Source: an uncultured Lachnospiraceae bacterium (GTDB lineage: Bacteria; Bacillota; Clostridia; Lachnospirales; Lachnospiraceae). From it: 33,619 bases of DNA. Location: NCBI GenBank assembly GCA_902767135.1, contig CACXGE010000143.1, forward strand, positions 1 through 33,619, in the 5' to 3' direction. Position 1 is the stretch's first letter, and each line of letters starts with the position of its first letter. Positions 18,101-26,497 of the stretch are shown piece by piece. Under the pieces are notes generated by a model that saw only the letters and a list, made by a program, of their open reading frames with translations, searched no databases and was not told the origin of the DNA. A program made the position numbers and the translations under genes.

Positions 18101-19580
18101 TACCCTGGAGATTGCAGCAGAGGATGGTGCAGGCAATCTGGCAGAGTCCTATCAGGGAAACTCTTTTGTATTAGATAAAACAAAACCTACTGTAGAAATC
18201 CGTTGGGATGATGTGACAGCCTCCAATGGAACTTATTATAAAGAAAATAGAAGAGCCACCATCATCATAACAGAGCATAATTTTGACAAAAGCAAAGTAC
18301 AGCTTACGGGAAATGCAAACCAGGGAGAGGAGGGAGCCGGATTCCCGGCAATGTCTTCTTTCCAGACAGAAGGAGATATCCATAAGGCCACCATAGAATT
18401 TACAGAGGATGGTACCTATTCCTTTGAGATTGCTTACAGTGATAAGGCTGGCAATGAGGCAGAAGTGGTAAAAACAGAAAGTTTTTCCATGGATAAGACA
18501 GAACCGGAGATTTCCTTTGAAGGCGTGGAGGATAAAGGGGCATATAAGGAGGATGTAACTCCAGTCATCGTATGTCGGGATGAAAATCTGGATGCTTCCA
18601 CATTGAAGGTGCAGGTAAACATGGTAAATCAAAACAATTCTACAATTCAACCTGAGGAAGCCCTTGGAGAAATCAAGTCATCTGGTGATATGTGTATGAT
18701 GACACTGAATAATCCAGAGTATGTAAGGGAAAATGACGGCATCTATATTATAACCGCTTCTGTGATGGATTTGGCAGGAAATGAGCAGGAGGAAACAATT
18801 TGTTATTCTGTAAATCGTTTTGGTTCCATATACACTCTTCAGGAGGAAGCCAAAAGAGTGGCAGGAAACTATGTGAAAGGTTCTCAGGCAATTTCTATTG
18901 TAGAAACCAATGCAGACGAAATCAGTGCAGAGGATGTGAAAGTAAAGCTTACCAAAAATGGCCAGGTAAGTGAGCTTACCCAGGGAGAAGACTACATAAG
19001 AGAAGAAAACTTAGATGACGGCAGTTGGAAACAGTATACATATACCATTTCAGAGGACAATTTTGTAGATGATGGGGTTTATATGGTGTCCATTTCTTCA
19101 AAGGATAAGGCCGGAAACTACAATGAAAATGCTGCAGGAGAAGAGGATGCAACATTGTGGTTTGGTGTGGACAAAACCAATCCAGTGGTTGTGCCTTTAA
19201 ATTTCCAGGCAAAGGAAAGCTATAATCTCAACGTATTACAGGCAGAAATAGAAGTCCAGGATAACTTAAAGCTGGCAGATGTGAAAGTTTTTGTCAATGA
19301 CGTGGAAGTGGAATTGAAACAGTGGGGAGAACAGGAACACTATAATTTTACTTTACTGGAAAGCACAGAGGAACAGAATATCCGTATTGTGGCAACGGAT
19401 GCCGCCGGAAATGAAATGGTAAGAGAAGTAAACGGAATCTACATCACCACCAATCCCTGGGTACGGTTTGTACATAATAAAAGAGCCGTGGCCGTGGCGG
19501 TTGGAGTGTTGGCAGTGTTGGCGGCTGTTGGCGTGGGAGTGGTGATTTGGAGGAAAAAGCATACAAAATCAAAAAAATAA
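15159..19580 (+). CDS. Giant Ig-like-repeat surface protein with signal peptide and C-terminal membrane anchor
   Basis: A 1473-aa exported protein. A signal peptide (about 1-32: MKRNKNK then a hydrophobic stretch ending near VNAG) is followed by a short Thr/Pro-rich segment, then 8-9 Ig-like modules whose junctions carry DxTxP strings (DRTAP, DSTAP, DTTAP, DKTKP, DKTEP, DKTNP) and whose ends carry DNAGN/DKAGN. Units near 918, 1025 and 1127 are clear tandem relatives, about 105 residues each. A Val/Ala-rich membrane helix at about 1440-1463 and a Lys-rich tail end the protein. There is no LPxTG motif, so it is held by the membrane and not by sortase. Extended, it could cross the cell wall. Placement between sheath paralogues suggests envelope anchoring or target contact; an ordinary adhesin is the alternative. 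Confidence 0.88.
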   Translation: MKRNKNKITAMVMIVLILAMTLPVDKGNQVNAGEESAPTVVTAETPQETPTPTQLPPMEILPDMTGLTTVKNGIIYGRKQISLPVTVENLRENATWDLILQESTFPHSQDEAYDVTSYQWRPEGMAEWKCNLTDEQQMMIQETYGFQVASEDQDMVSKELTVVWDHLSPEITLSYSQEELVELSQVRSEHLTLHYEAKDPSYPVTKEQEIPGIGVEKVYAEFESSMIGGQVPKTVETNSTDTITLNFEGIREFHGICRLYAVDSLGNISKGVEVELHIDRTAPQIVITGGKSNQWEKEVTITAKVSDYCFSDNMEHTFWYVMEGDNTPQYQGITWQKNLQESTEYVQVYDITLVVSREKYTDYNGKCTIVAMDKVGNVQNAVDETNQFTVMFDSTAPEFQGITITDEKKNPLESICNKVSFGMFFQDKIRMEVTAKDVKKNNAFSGISGLTLVIDGVDYAPTSIQGMGTESGTVVFLLEKGKKYSNFSFTVTDNAGNVTEKTMKEIDSLLDTPAIYLDGTSPSLSITAQKEGVNTYKDKEKQNWYQKDITFQVVTADYLAGIQSIEVEINGKKITKDVDGKPINDGAFQTEVITRKEFTLSTSQANPQKKNQGGEDGRYDLTIWVTDNAGNETTKAQTVYLDTTAPYIKSVEVSGTGSLEGNGHLTSANTYGYFVQGKAELLVTAADDMGSCGVKNITYYTVNYRNNKQGKTSREKAIAVDENGQAKIKLSQEFRGVVYLKAVDNVENVSKDYKRLQYIITGTQKDHEKQADIEIELPETGSKDANGAPLYSQNVTARIKVKDEDMGLRMVSWNVTSKQDTTGNQSGSITVNEKGKISDTNRMHVVSQEKNLVTEAEGEIMITNDSNDICVTVELTDRAGMTKKKEIILSIDKQKPVIEVTYDNQNPQESYLGEGEYYKEDRTATIIVRERNFDGDKVQVKITKEEGEVPSVTAWEKTENSQNPDQTIYTAKVPFTSDGKYTLEIAAEDGAGNLAESYQGNSFVLDKTKPTVEIRWDDVTASNGTYYKENRRATIIITEHNFDKSKVQLTGNANQGEEGAGFPAMSSFQTEGDIHKATIEFTEDGTYSFEIAYSDKAGNEAEVVKTESFSMDKTEPEISFEGVEDKGAYKEDVTPVIVCRDENLDASTLKVQVNMVNQNNSTIQPEEALGEIKSSGDMCMMTLNNPEYVRENDGIYIITASVMDLAGNEQEETICYSVNRFGSIYTLQEEAKRVAGNYVKGSQAISIVETNADEISAEDVKVKLTKNGQVSELTQGEDYIREENLDDGSWKQYTYTISEDNFVDDGVYMVSISSKDKAGNYNENAAGEEDATLWFGVDKTNPVVVPLNFQAKESYNLNVLQAEIEVQDNLKLADVKVFVNDVEVELKQWGEQEHYNFTLLESTEEQNIRIVATDAAGNEMVREVNGIYITTNPWVRFVHNKRAVAVAVGVLAVLAAVGVGVVIWRKKHTKSKK

Positions 19581-19612
19581 AAGAAATTGAAATGGATAGA
19601 TAGAGGTGCAGG

Positions 19613-21646
19613 ATGAAAATGGAACAAACCAACAGAACTATATTGTTTGAAGAATTAAATCCCCATAAGCCAAGCCTTTTGACAATGATTGGAGATGTGA
19701 AAGAGCAGGAGAGTTTAACGGATGAGAGGATACATCAGATACATAGACAACTGGAAGTACAATCTTTTCAACAACTAATCGAAAAATTTGAACCAGGTAT
19801 TTATATGTACTTAAATACTTCTAAGTGTCAAGTATGTTTTTCCTACCAAAGTTATCAGATGGAAGGGTATGAAGTTTCAAAAATTGCCCTGGACAATAAA
19901 AATTCATTGCTTTCTACAATCATAGAATTAATGGATTCAAAGAAAAATGGACAGTATCTGTTAAAAAATTTTGACTATGTGCTGGCTCGTCTTGTACCGG
20001 AAAAACAAAGAAAAAGCTTTTTCGAACAGAGAAAGGAATTGATAAAGTTATTTCAACAAAATCAGACAGAAAATGCAAAGAAGGTATATGAAAATATTGT
20101 AGAAAATCATAACCAGGGGTTATTTCTTTTGACAATATTTTTACAGGAAGCTTATGAAGTATTGATAGAGAAAGGAGCGGATAACAGAAAGGACCGTTTC
20201 ATTGCAGATACCACTACCTCCAATCTGGTTACGCCCATTGCTATTTCCCATAATCTTCAGCAAAAAGAGCGTTATCTGTCAGAAATACAACAGTATGAGT
20301 ATATGAAATTTATGGAAGGTCAACAGAGTTTTTATAATAAAGAATTATTGTCCTGTTGTATGTTGCTCCCCACCATAAATACCAAAAAACAGATGGCAGA
20401 GTTACAGCCTGTTTATGAAAAGTACCTTGATTACTATGTAAATATTATAAAACTGTTCTGGATTCAGGGAAAACCTTTGATAGAACGGTTATTGGGAATA
20501 AAACTGTTTTTTGAACAATATGGAGAGATTAGGGAAGGAATGCATCCCAGCTTAGTAATTTCTAATTTTTCAGTAAAAGAAATCTTAGACATGGATGCCC
20601 GGAAAAGATTACAAATTTATTTAGAAACGGTGAATCAGAAGAATTATGGAAAAAATACAGTATGGTATGGAATCATTCCCAATATTTCCTTGGCAGACTA
20701 CAAAAAAGAAATAAATTTGCGAGAAAGATTTCGGGGAACAAAAGAAAAAATACAGTATCCGGTAAATTCATGTCAGGAAGTTTCTGTGTTATTACAGATT
20801 TTGGGGGAATATAAAATTCAAACATTTATAAGTCCTCAGATTACAGAGAAAACTACATATCAGTGGTTAAGGCAACATGGTATAAAAACCTGGCTGGAAA
20901 CCTTACAGGAATATGAAGGCTTGGAAAAATTAGAGTATGTGATTCCTTGTTATCCCAATTGTGTGGTGATTCCCAAAGAGCAGGCTCAACTTAATTTAGG
21001 ACATAGCATCACGTACGACGAACTAGAGGAACAGATAAGAATTAGGGGGGAGAGGAAGTTATGGTTAGATGGTTTGGGAATAGAGGCATCTTATGTTGTA
21101 GCAGGGTTATTTTCCGCTTGTCAGTGTCCAAAGTATCTAGAGTTAAAATATAAGAAAAATATAGATGATAAACTCCCGGGGGTGGCGTACAGAATTACAG
21201 AAGAAAACCATGGCCTGGTTACTCCCACAACCATGGCAAGAGAAGTCCTTTCGTTTCCCAGGGAATTAATAGAGGAAATCCAAAGAAAAGGTGTGGGGGT
21301 AGTGTTGGTACCTTATCAAGGAAAAGTCATCGTTGCTACAGATAGAACCCTGGCATATCAAAAAGGTGTGAGGGATGAAATCTGCCATATACAGACATTG
21401 AATTACATTCATAGGGTGATTCGGTATGTAACCCAGGATTACAAAGAAAATCTTATCAAACAGTTTTTTCAAAATCGGGCGGGGAATACCAAAATGCAGT
21501 GGATGGAAAATCAAAAGTCTATAAATTCAATTTTAAAAGAGGGAGAATCTATGGAATATGAAATAGACGAAAAGAACGGTACCTGTACATTTACTGTAAT
21601 ATTCGAAAAGAGTAAGAAGGGAGAGACAGTACGCATTGCAAAGTAA
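19613..21646 (+). CDS. Second sheath-like protein (paralogue of 5242-7416 product)
   Basis: A 677-aa protein clearly related, end to end, to the 724-aa sheath-like protein. Shared stretches include QTNRTxLFEExNP, LLTxxGDxKExESL, KPLxExLLGIxxFFEQY, the YLxTVNxKN and NTVW segments, KLWxxGxxIxAxYxxAG, QCPxYL and RYVxxDxK. It lacks part of the charged insert seen at about 130-205 and some of the linker after it, which explains the shorter length. AGAGGTG precedes the ATG; an in-frame ATG two codons later gives nearly the same product. The stop overlaps the start of the next gene by 11 bases, tying it to the baseplate group and not to the tube genes. It may be a minor sheath ring next to the baseplate, a cap, or an alternative sheath. 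Confidence 0.6.
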   Translation: MKMEQTNRTILFEELNPHKPSLLTMIGDVKEQESLTDERIHQIHRQLEVQSFQQLIEKFEPGIYMYLNTSKCQVCFSYQSYQMEGYEVSKIALDNKNSLLSTIIELMDSKKNGQYLLKNFDYVLARLVPEKQRKSFFEQRKELIKLFQQNQTENAKKVYENIVENHNQGLFLLTIFLQEAYEVLIEKGADNRKDRFIADTTTSNLVTPIAISHNLQQKERYLSEIQQYEYMKFMEGQQSFYNKELLSCCMLLPTINTKKQMAELQPVYEKYLDYYVNIIKLFWIQGKPLIERLLGIKLFFEQYGEIREGMHPSLVISNFSVKEILDMDARKRLQIYLETVNQKNYGKNTVWYGIIPNISLADYKKEINLRERFRGTKEKIQYPVNSCQEVSVLLQILGEYKIQTFISPQITEKTTYQWLRQHGIKTWLETLQEYEGLEKLEYVIPCYPNCVVIPKEQAQLNLGHSITYDELEEQIRIRGERKLWLDGLGIEASYVVAGLFSACQCPKYLELKYKKNIDDKLPGVAYRITEENHGLVTPTTMAREVLSFPRELIEEIQRKGVGVVLVPYQGKVIVATDRTLAYQKGVRDEICHIQTLNYIHRVIRYVTQDYKENLIKQFFQNRAGNTKMQWMENQKSINSILKEGESMEYEIDEKNGTCTFTVIFEKSKKGETVRIAK

Positions 21647-22919
21647 GATATTTGAACAGGATTTTGATCCGGAAAAATACGTGAACGACAGATTGCTTGA
21701 GGTAACAGATGACACAGAGCGAAGACAATTGAGAAACTTAATGGATTCCTTTTTTACTCCATTTTACCAGTATATAGAAGAGAAGTATGAAACATTGGAA
21801 CGGCGGATGTTGGAGAATAGCAGTCAGGCGAAAGAGTTTTTTGATGTTGTGTCCACAATCTGCCCAAGAGACAAGCTGATTGCTTATGAAGACACTATGT
21901 TTCCCATAGTAGAAGAAGATTTAGAGGAACAAAACCTCAGAGTAGAGGATGTAATTGCCCATCTGGAGGAGAAAAAAGAATGTTATTGTTACTCTGCGTA
22001 TGTTCAAACGGATTTTGAAAAACTACAGAATCTTTGGAATGAGAAGAGAAGATTTAAAGGGAAAATAAAAACGGAAGATGCGGAATTTGAGGCTTATTTT
22101 ATTTTGAAAAGAAGTAAAAAGTACGGAGAAAAAATAAAGCAACTATATGAAACTTTTCTTCGGAATCAAATACCATGGCGCACATTGCAGGTTCCTTATA
22201 TAAATAAAATGATAGATGTGTATATTGTGGATGCTTCTTATCCCGAAGGGGACATTATAGAGTCCATGGAAGTAGATTTCGAAGAATACACAGAGCAGAT
22301 ACAATTTGATATGATTCCGGTATGGAATGTGGGAAAAAAGATAATCCGTAGCAGTGCATACCCTGCCTTTGAAGTGGATCAGATAAATTTTACACATATT
22401 ATATATTGTAGTCAACTAAAGGAAACATGTCAGTATCTGGTGGCAAATGACCAAGTGGAATACTGGAATGTGAGGAAAGAGTCCGGTGATTTATGTATTG
22501 AATGTAAGGAGGTAGAGCCAGTGAGCTGGCAACTGCTGGAACTTCATAACAATATCAAATGTTACTACAAAGATGCATATCCCCTGATGAGTAATGCCAG
22601 GGAGGGTCAAGCAGATAACGTGTTGATGCGAACTTTGGCAGGACTCCAAAAACGTATTGGAGAGCTGAAAGTGGACCGTTATCTAAAGTTCAGGGAAATA
22701 CAAAAAATAGACGGTAATAACTGGAAGGAAAATAATACATATTCTATGGATGAACCCATTCAGGAAGAATTGCAGGTACAGTCCAACAGACCAGGATTGC
22801 TCTTGATATTTGAGGCGGTAGATAAAAGTAATTATTTAAATGGGGATGTGCTTAGCTATGTGGTGAGCTGTATTCAATGGGAATTGCGGGAATATCAATG
22901 CTTCGGCAAGATTTTGTAA
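21636..22919 (+). CDS. Probable baseplate protein, unrecognised family
   Basis: A 427-aa soluble protein starting at TTG, overlapping the upstream gene by 11 bases; AAGGGAG lies about 13 bases before it. The next in-frame ATG is about 35 codons in and would remove a conserved-looking FDPEKYVNDRLLEV stretch. The N-terminal third is helical and acidic. The middle has LYETFLRNQIPWRTLQVPY and a run of beta strands; the end is a beta-rich LLLIFEAVDKSNYLNGDVL segment. No motif identifies it. Its position between a sheath-like gene and the TssK-like and VgrG genes is where T6SS and phage-tail clusters place wedge proteins (TssF/TssG or gp6/gp53), so that is the working guess. Confidence 0.5.
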   Translation: MQSKIFEQDFDPEKYVNDRLLEVTDDTERRQLRNLMDSFFTPFYQYIEEKYETLERRMLENSSQAKEFFDVVSTICPRDKLIAYEDTMFPIVEEDLEEQNLRVEDVIAHLEEKKECYCYSAYVQTDFEKLQNLWNEKRRFKGKIKTEDAEFEAYFILKRSKKYGEKIKQLYETFLRNQIPWRTLQVPYINKMIDVYIVDASYPEGDIIESMEVDFEEYTEQIQFDMIPVWNVGKKIIRSSAYPAFEVDQINFTHIIYCSQLKETCQYLVANDQVEYWNVRKESGDLCIECKEVEPVSWQLLELHNNIKCYYKDAYPLMSNAREGQADNVLMRTLAGLQKRIGELKVDRYLKFREIQKIDGNNWKENNTYSMDEPIQEELQVQSNRPGLLLIFEAVDKSNYLNGDVLSYVVSCIQWELREYQCFGKIL

Positions 22920-22944
22920 AAGGAGAAAGGCAGAATAGACTGTT

Positions 22945-23613
22945 ATGAATAAAATTTGGGAGTTTTTACATGAAAATCAAGAGAAAATCAGATATCAGCA
23001 GGCAGAATATTTCAGTCCTTATTATGAAGTCTTTCAGGAAGCTGTAAAAACAGAAAAAAACCACAGCTACAAGGTAAGTTTTAATAGCTTTTACCGATAC
23101 GAAAAAGTTTTTGAATCACTGTTTGATTTGGACATCAAAGAAGACCGTAGAGAGTTGTTGTTTGATTGTATTTTACACTACCTTATCTGCCAGGAATTTC
23201 AGTTGGGAATTACAAAAAATGAATACCATATTCGAAATTATTGGAAAAACATAGAAAAGGGAGTCTATGGGGAAAAGGTAAGGGATATTTTTGTAAACCT
23301 GCCAAAAGAAAAAAAGCATTTTATTGCCCGTACCTTATATCAGCAAAGCCAGGTGCAGTCCAGTGTATACTTGTTTGCAAGAACAGTTACAGGGATTCTT
23401 GACAATTGTGTAGTATATCGGAATAAAATCCAGCCTACAGTTATTTTGGTATACATACAGGAAAAAAATATATCCTTTCAGCAAAAAATACTTACAGCAC
23501 TGGAAGAATTATTTTTGCCTTTGAATTATACCATGCGTATATTTCAAGAGAAGCATTTTGGGGTGATACAGGCAGAACAAACAATGGAGATAGATCAGAT
23601 AGAGATTTTTTAA
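22945..23613 (+). CDS. Probable baseplate or adaptor protein, unrecognised family
   Basis: A 222-aa soluble protein that I do not recognise. The N-terminal two thirds are helical and rich in aromatic residues (YYEVFQEAV, FNSFYRYEKVFESLF). The last 80 residues alternate beta strands and close with FLPLNYTMRIFQEKHFGVI, which resembles the final strand pair of phage-tail and T6SS wedge-type proteins only in general character. AAGGAG is about 18 bases upstream, farther than usual. The next gene has a very strong AAGGAGGT site. Small size and position next to the 427-aa protein fit a TssG-like or other minor wedge subunit, with low certainty. Confidence 0.45.
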   Translation: MNKIWEFLHENQEKIRYQQAEYFSPYYEVFQEAVKTEKNHSYKVSFNSFYRYEKVFESLFDLDIKEDRRELLFDCILHYLICQEFQLGITKNEYHIRNYWKNIEKGVYGEKVRDIFVNLPKEKKHFIARTLYQQSQVQSSVYLFARTVTGILDNCVVYRNKIQPTVILVYIQEKNISFQQKILTALEELFLPLNYTMRIFQEKHFGVIQAEQTMEIDQIEIF

Positions 23614-23623
23614 GGAGGTAGCA

Positions 23624-24400
23624 ATGATAGGATTAAAAATACCTGTATTTGAAAAAGGAAATATTCTAACTCAGGAAATGCTGGATTCCATGAAAGCATA
23701 TGCAGTGGATGCCATTCAGCTTTCTTATGAAGGATACGGCAATGGCATTATCAGCGGATGTGAAATTACCATAACGGACAATCTTCTTACCATACATAAA
23801 GGATTGGTAAATTATCAAGGAAATATATGTTTTATTACGGAGGATATAGAACTGCAATATCAGCCAACAGATACCTGGAATGTGGTAAAACTTGTTTTTG
23901 GCGAACTGTCAAAAGAACTGATGTTTACCACCATGAAAATGTATGCAGAAATATCAGAACGAACAGAACACGAGGCATCTGCCATAGAAATTGCAAGATT
24001 TCGCTTGCAAAAGGGAGCAGTGCTTAGAACAGCGCATAGAAATTTTCAAGATTATGAGACAGAGTATGATACCTTAAGCATGATAGAAGCAGAATATGCA
24101 GGCTATAGAGAAAGCACAATATCTCCACAGCTTCTGTATCAGTTTGCAGAAGAAACCAAAGGATATGATATATCCAATGGAATGGATAGTGCTTTTCTTT
24201 TACAGATTTGGAACATGAAGGGAGAAAGTCTAAACAGAAAAGTGATAGAAACTTATATTGCTGCGCGTCTAGGCAGACCTGTGGCGCATTTGTCTAACAG
24301 GGAAATCTATGAGGGATTGGTAGAGGCATTGAAGAAAATTAAGCAGGGGAAAATGGAGCAGGAAGTCAGAAGGAGAAGTACAAGGATGATTATTGATTAG
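23624..24400 (+). CDS. Baseplate protein with TssK-like N-terminal shell domain
   Basis: A 258-aa soluble protein. Its first 95 residues follow the plan of TssK N-termini: PVFEKGNILTQEML stands where TssK has its GM(F/L)LxPQHFQ segment, YGNGIISGCEIT where TssK has YGWGLxxLEI, then beta strands GLVNYQGNICFITEDIEL where TssK has its G..PDGTPF turn. The rest is helical and ends in a Lys/Arg-rich tail. TssK is about 445 aa and contacts the membrane complex through its C-terminal domains; only the shell domain, which binds TssF/TssG, would be present here. AAGGAGGT precedes the ATG. The resemblance is by eye and remote; a phage-type receptor-binding shoulder is the alternative. Confidence 0.42.
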   Translation: MIGLKIPVFEKGNILTQEMLDSMKAYAVDAIQLSYEGYGNGIISGCEITITDNLLTIHKGLVNYQGNICFITEDIELQYQPTDTWNVVKLVFGELSKELMFTTMKMYAEISERTEHEASAIEIARFRLQKGAVLRTAHRNFQDYETEYDTLSMIEAEYAGYRESTISPQLLYQFAEETKGYDISNGMDSAFLLQIWNMKGESLNRKVIETYIAARLGRPVAHLSNREIYEGLVEALKKIKQGKMEQEVRRRSTRMIID

Positions 24401-24414
24401 AGAGGTGAGAAATT

Positions 24415-25059
24415 ATGAGCGAATATCTGGATGAGAAGATATTAAAGGAGAAAAGAAAAATTCAACAAGAGCAGGCACAATTGTTAGAGAGTGAGGGGAA
24501 GGAATCAGCATCAGAAAAGGAAGAATCCATCTTCGAAGGTGAGATTACCATAGAAGGTCAGGGTGTTCGATTTGAGAGAGTGGAAATCCCAGAATTGCAA
24601 ATAAGTATTATGCTGCCGGATACCTTTTTCTCATTGTCAGAGGAAGTGAAACAGTATATTTATCCAGCGGGCAATCGTCCAAGCCATGTGTATGGGGGGG
24701 AAAATATCTATTATCAGGTTTCCTTAAGTAAAACATCCCATCAGGTACCGGATGAGGGTATGGTTAAATTTCTTCCCATGGCAAAGAAACTTATGGAGGT
24801 CATGGGGCCAAAGACAAAAGTTCTGGCTGCAGATGTGGTAAAACATCCGGTGGAAGATTCCTGTTATCATGTTGGAATTCTGGAATTTATCTCCCAGGCG
24901 GTGGATATGAGTATATATAATGTGATGTTTTATATCAGTATCAATCAGCAGCTCCTCATGGGAAATATAACTTTCCCATACAAAAAAAGAAATGACTACG
25001 TAAAAATTGCAAAGGAAACCATTGACAGCATCATTGTATTACAGGGGGGTGAAGATTAA
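24415..25059 (+). CDS. DcrB/DUF1795-like protein, candidate Eag-type effector chaperone
   Basis: A 214-aa protein. The first 45 residues are charged and helical; the remainder has a DcrB/PsbP-like alpha-beta layout: IMLPDTFFSLSEE at the start of the fold, YYQVSLSKTSH, then an edge of beta strands and the closing helix VKIAKETIDSIIVL, as in DUF1795. Proteobacterial EagR/EagT chaperones of this fold bind the hydrophobic segments of Rhs and PAAR effectors before loading. Its stop overlaps the VgrG start (TAATG), and a VgrG-Rhs cargo with a hydrophobic stretch follows a few genes on, which supports this idea. No signal peptide or lipobox is present, so it is not a DcrB lipoprotein. Fold moderately likely, function inferred. 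Confidence 0.5.
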   Translation: MSEYLDEKILKEKRKIQQEQAQLLESEGKESASEKEESIFEGEITIEGQGVRFERVEIPELQISIMLPDTFFSLSEEVKQYIYPAGNRPSHVYGGENIYYQVSLSKTSHQVPDEGMVKFLPMAKKLMEVMGPKTKVLAADVVKHPVEDSCYHVGILEFISQAVDMSIYNVMFYISINQQLLMGNITFPYKKRNDYVKIAKETIDSIIVLQGGED

Positions 25060-26471
25060 TGGAAACCATTTCATATCTCAATCTGAAGGTAGAGGGAACT
25101 CCCATAAGCAAAGTGACAAAACTAACCATTCAGCATAGCATCAATCAGCATGCTATGGCGGAGTTAGTTGGAGAAGCTCCATTACAGGTAGCAAGCGACT
25201 TTGCACAAAGATGTGATGAGACAACAAAGATTATAATCTCTACCAAAGCGTCCGGCCAGCCGGCAATCATCTTCTGCGGAATGGTAGCCAAAGTAAGTGT
25301 GGAGAAACAGGATACTTATGGACTGATAAAGTTCTCTTTAAAGTCCACAAGCTTTGTATTAGATGTGCAGAAAAAAAATAAAAGTTTTCAAAATACAGGA
25401 AGTACCTATGAACAGATTTTGAATCAGACTTATGCATCCCAGGCAACCTTGACGATGAACGTGTCGGACAAGGCCATTGGAAGTATTGTAATGCAATACA
25501 ATGAAACCAACTGGGAATTTACCAGAAGAATGGCTGCAAATTTCAATGCACCTGTATTCACAAATGTTGATACACAAAAGCCCCACATTACCATCGGAAT
25601 GCCGGCATCAGGAAAGACTTATCAATTAAAAGATGTGGAGCATGATTTCGGAAGCAGTATGGGAGGAGGAACCGAGCTTAAAACATATCAGTATATGTAT
25701 CTGGGAGATAAAGTATCTTATGGGGGAAGAACAGAACGTGTAAAAAGTTTAAGATCCTCCTTGGTAAGTGGTATCCTGACCACCGTTGTCTCTGTGGGGG
25801 AAGAAAGTGGGTTTGAAGCACAGCATGCACTTATGACTGCCAATGGAAGTTCTCTGGGAGGTGAGGCTTATACAGGGACAAGCGGCAATGGGGTAGGTGT
25901 TACCACAAATGCATCGGTATCAGGAAAAATGTTTACAGGTATTGTGCAGGCAGTGAAGAAAGACAAGGTTCAGGCGCACCTTATTGATATCGATGGGGAA
26001 TATGATGCTGGTGGAGATTACTGGTTTCCTTATTCTACAGCCTATTCTTCCTCTGATGGAAGTGGGTTTTACTGTATGCCAGAGGTTGGGGATAAGGTCA
26101 GGATCTTCTTCCCATCTGGGAAAGAAGGAGAAGCTTTTGCGGCAAGTTCAGTGAATGTTTCTCCACTGGATAATCCAAAACATAAAAAATGGCGTTCTCC
26201 GGCAGGAAAAGAAATCCTTATGACGGAAGAAGGAATCTTTATTACCTGTAAAGAGAATAAAATCTTTATAAATCTGGCAAATGAAGAAGGAATAACCATT
26301 AGCTGTGATAAAGATATCAACATTTGTTCTAAAACAAATATTTCCGTGATGGCAGACCAAAAAATGGTAGTGCAGGCAGATAATAATATACTTATCTCAA
26401 CTGCAGAGTCCTATATAGATATGAAGCCGGATAAAATTGAAATTGGAGCAGCAAACGTTACAATCTCGTAA
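25059..26471 (+). CDS. VgrG-like spike protein (gpD/gp27-gp5 type)
   Basis: A 470-aa trimeric spike candidate. Residues 1 to about 215 look like the late-control gpD/gp27-type base with ETNWEFTRRMAANFNAPVF, a typical segment of that domain. An OB-fold lies at about 290-365 (FTGIVQAVKKDKVQAHLIDIDG, then WFPYSTAYSSSDGSGFYC, then MPEVGDKVRIFFP). The C-terminal about 90 residues are short beta strands that repeat (ITISCDKDINICSK, ISVMADQKMVVQADNN), suited to a triple-stranded beta needle. The same order occurs in the VgrG part of the downstream Rhs fusion. The gene overlaps the chaperone-like gene by one base at TAATG. It would sit under the tube tip and receive the PAAR-like cap. Confidence 0.87.
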   Translation: METISYLNLKVEGTPISKVTKLTIQHSINQHAMAELVGEAPLQVASDFAQRCDETTKIIISTKASGQPAIIFCGMVAKVSVEKQDTYGLIKFSLKSTSFVLDVQKKNKSFQNTGSTYEQILNQTYASQATLTMNVSDKAIGSIVMQYNETNWEFTRRMAANFNAPVFTNVDTQKPHITIGMPASGKTYQLKDVEHDFGSSMGGGTELKTYQYMYLGDKVSYGGRTERVKSLRSSLVSGILTTVVSVGEESGFEAQHALMTANGSSLGGEAYTGTSGNGVGVTTNASVSGKMFTGIVQAVKKDKVQAHLIDIDGEYDAGGDYWFPYSTAYSSSDGSGFYCMPEVGDKVRIFFPSGKEGEAFAASSVNVSPLDNPKHKKWRSPAGKEILMTEEGIFITCKENKIFINLANEEGITISCDKDINICSKTNISVMADQKMVVQADNNILISTAESYIDMKPDKIEIGAANVTIS

Positions 26472-26488
26472 TGAAAAATAACCAGGAT

Positions 26489-26492
26489 GGAG
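26489..26492 (+). promoter_or_regulatory. Ribosome binding site deciding the start of the pentapeptide gene
   Basis: GGAG sits 5 bases before an ATG at 26498, while the earlier in-frame ATG at 26471 overlaps the VgrG stop and has no such site. I therefore prefer 26498, although a coupled start at 26471 cannot be excluded. Confidence 0.55.
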
Positions 26493-26497
26493 AAAGT

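Noticed and set aside
15159..19580. Sortase anchoring of the Ig-repeat protein
   Set aside because: No LPxTG-like motif precedes the C-terminal helix; the sequence supports a simple membrane anchor.
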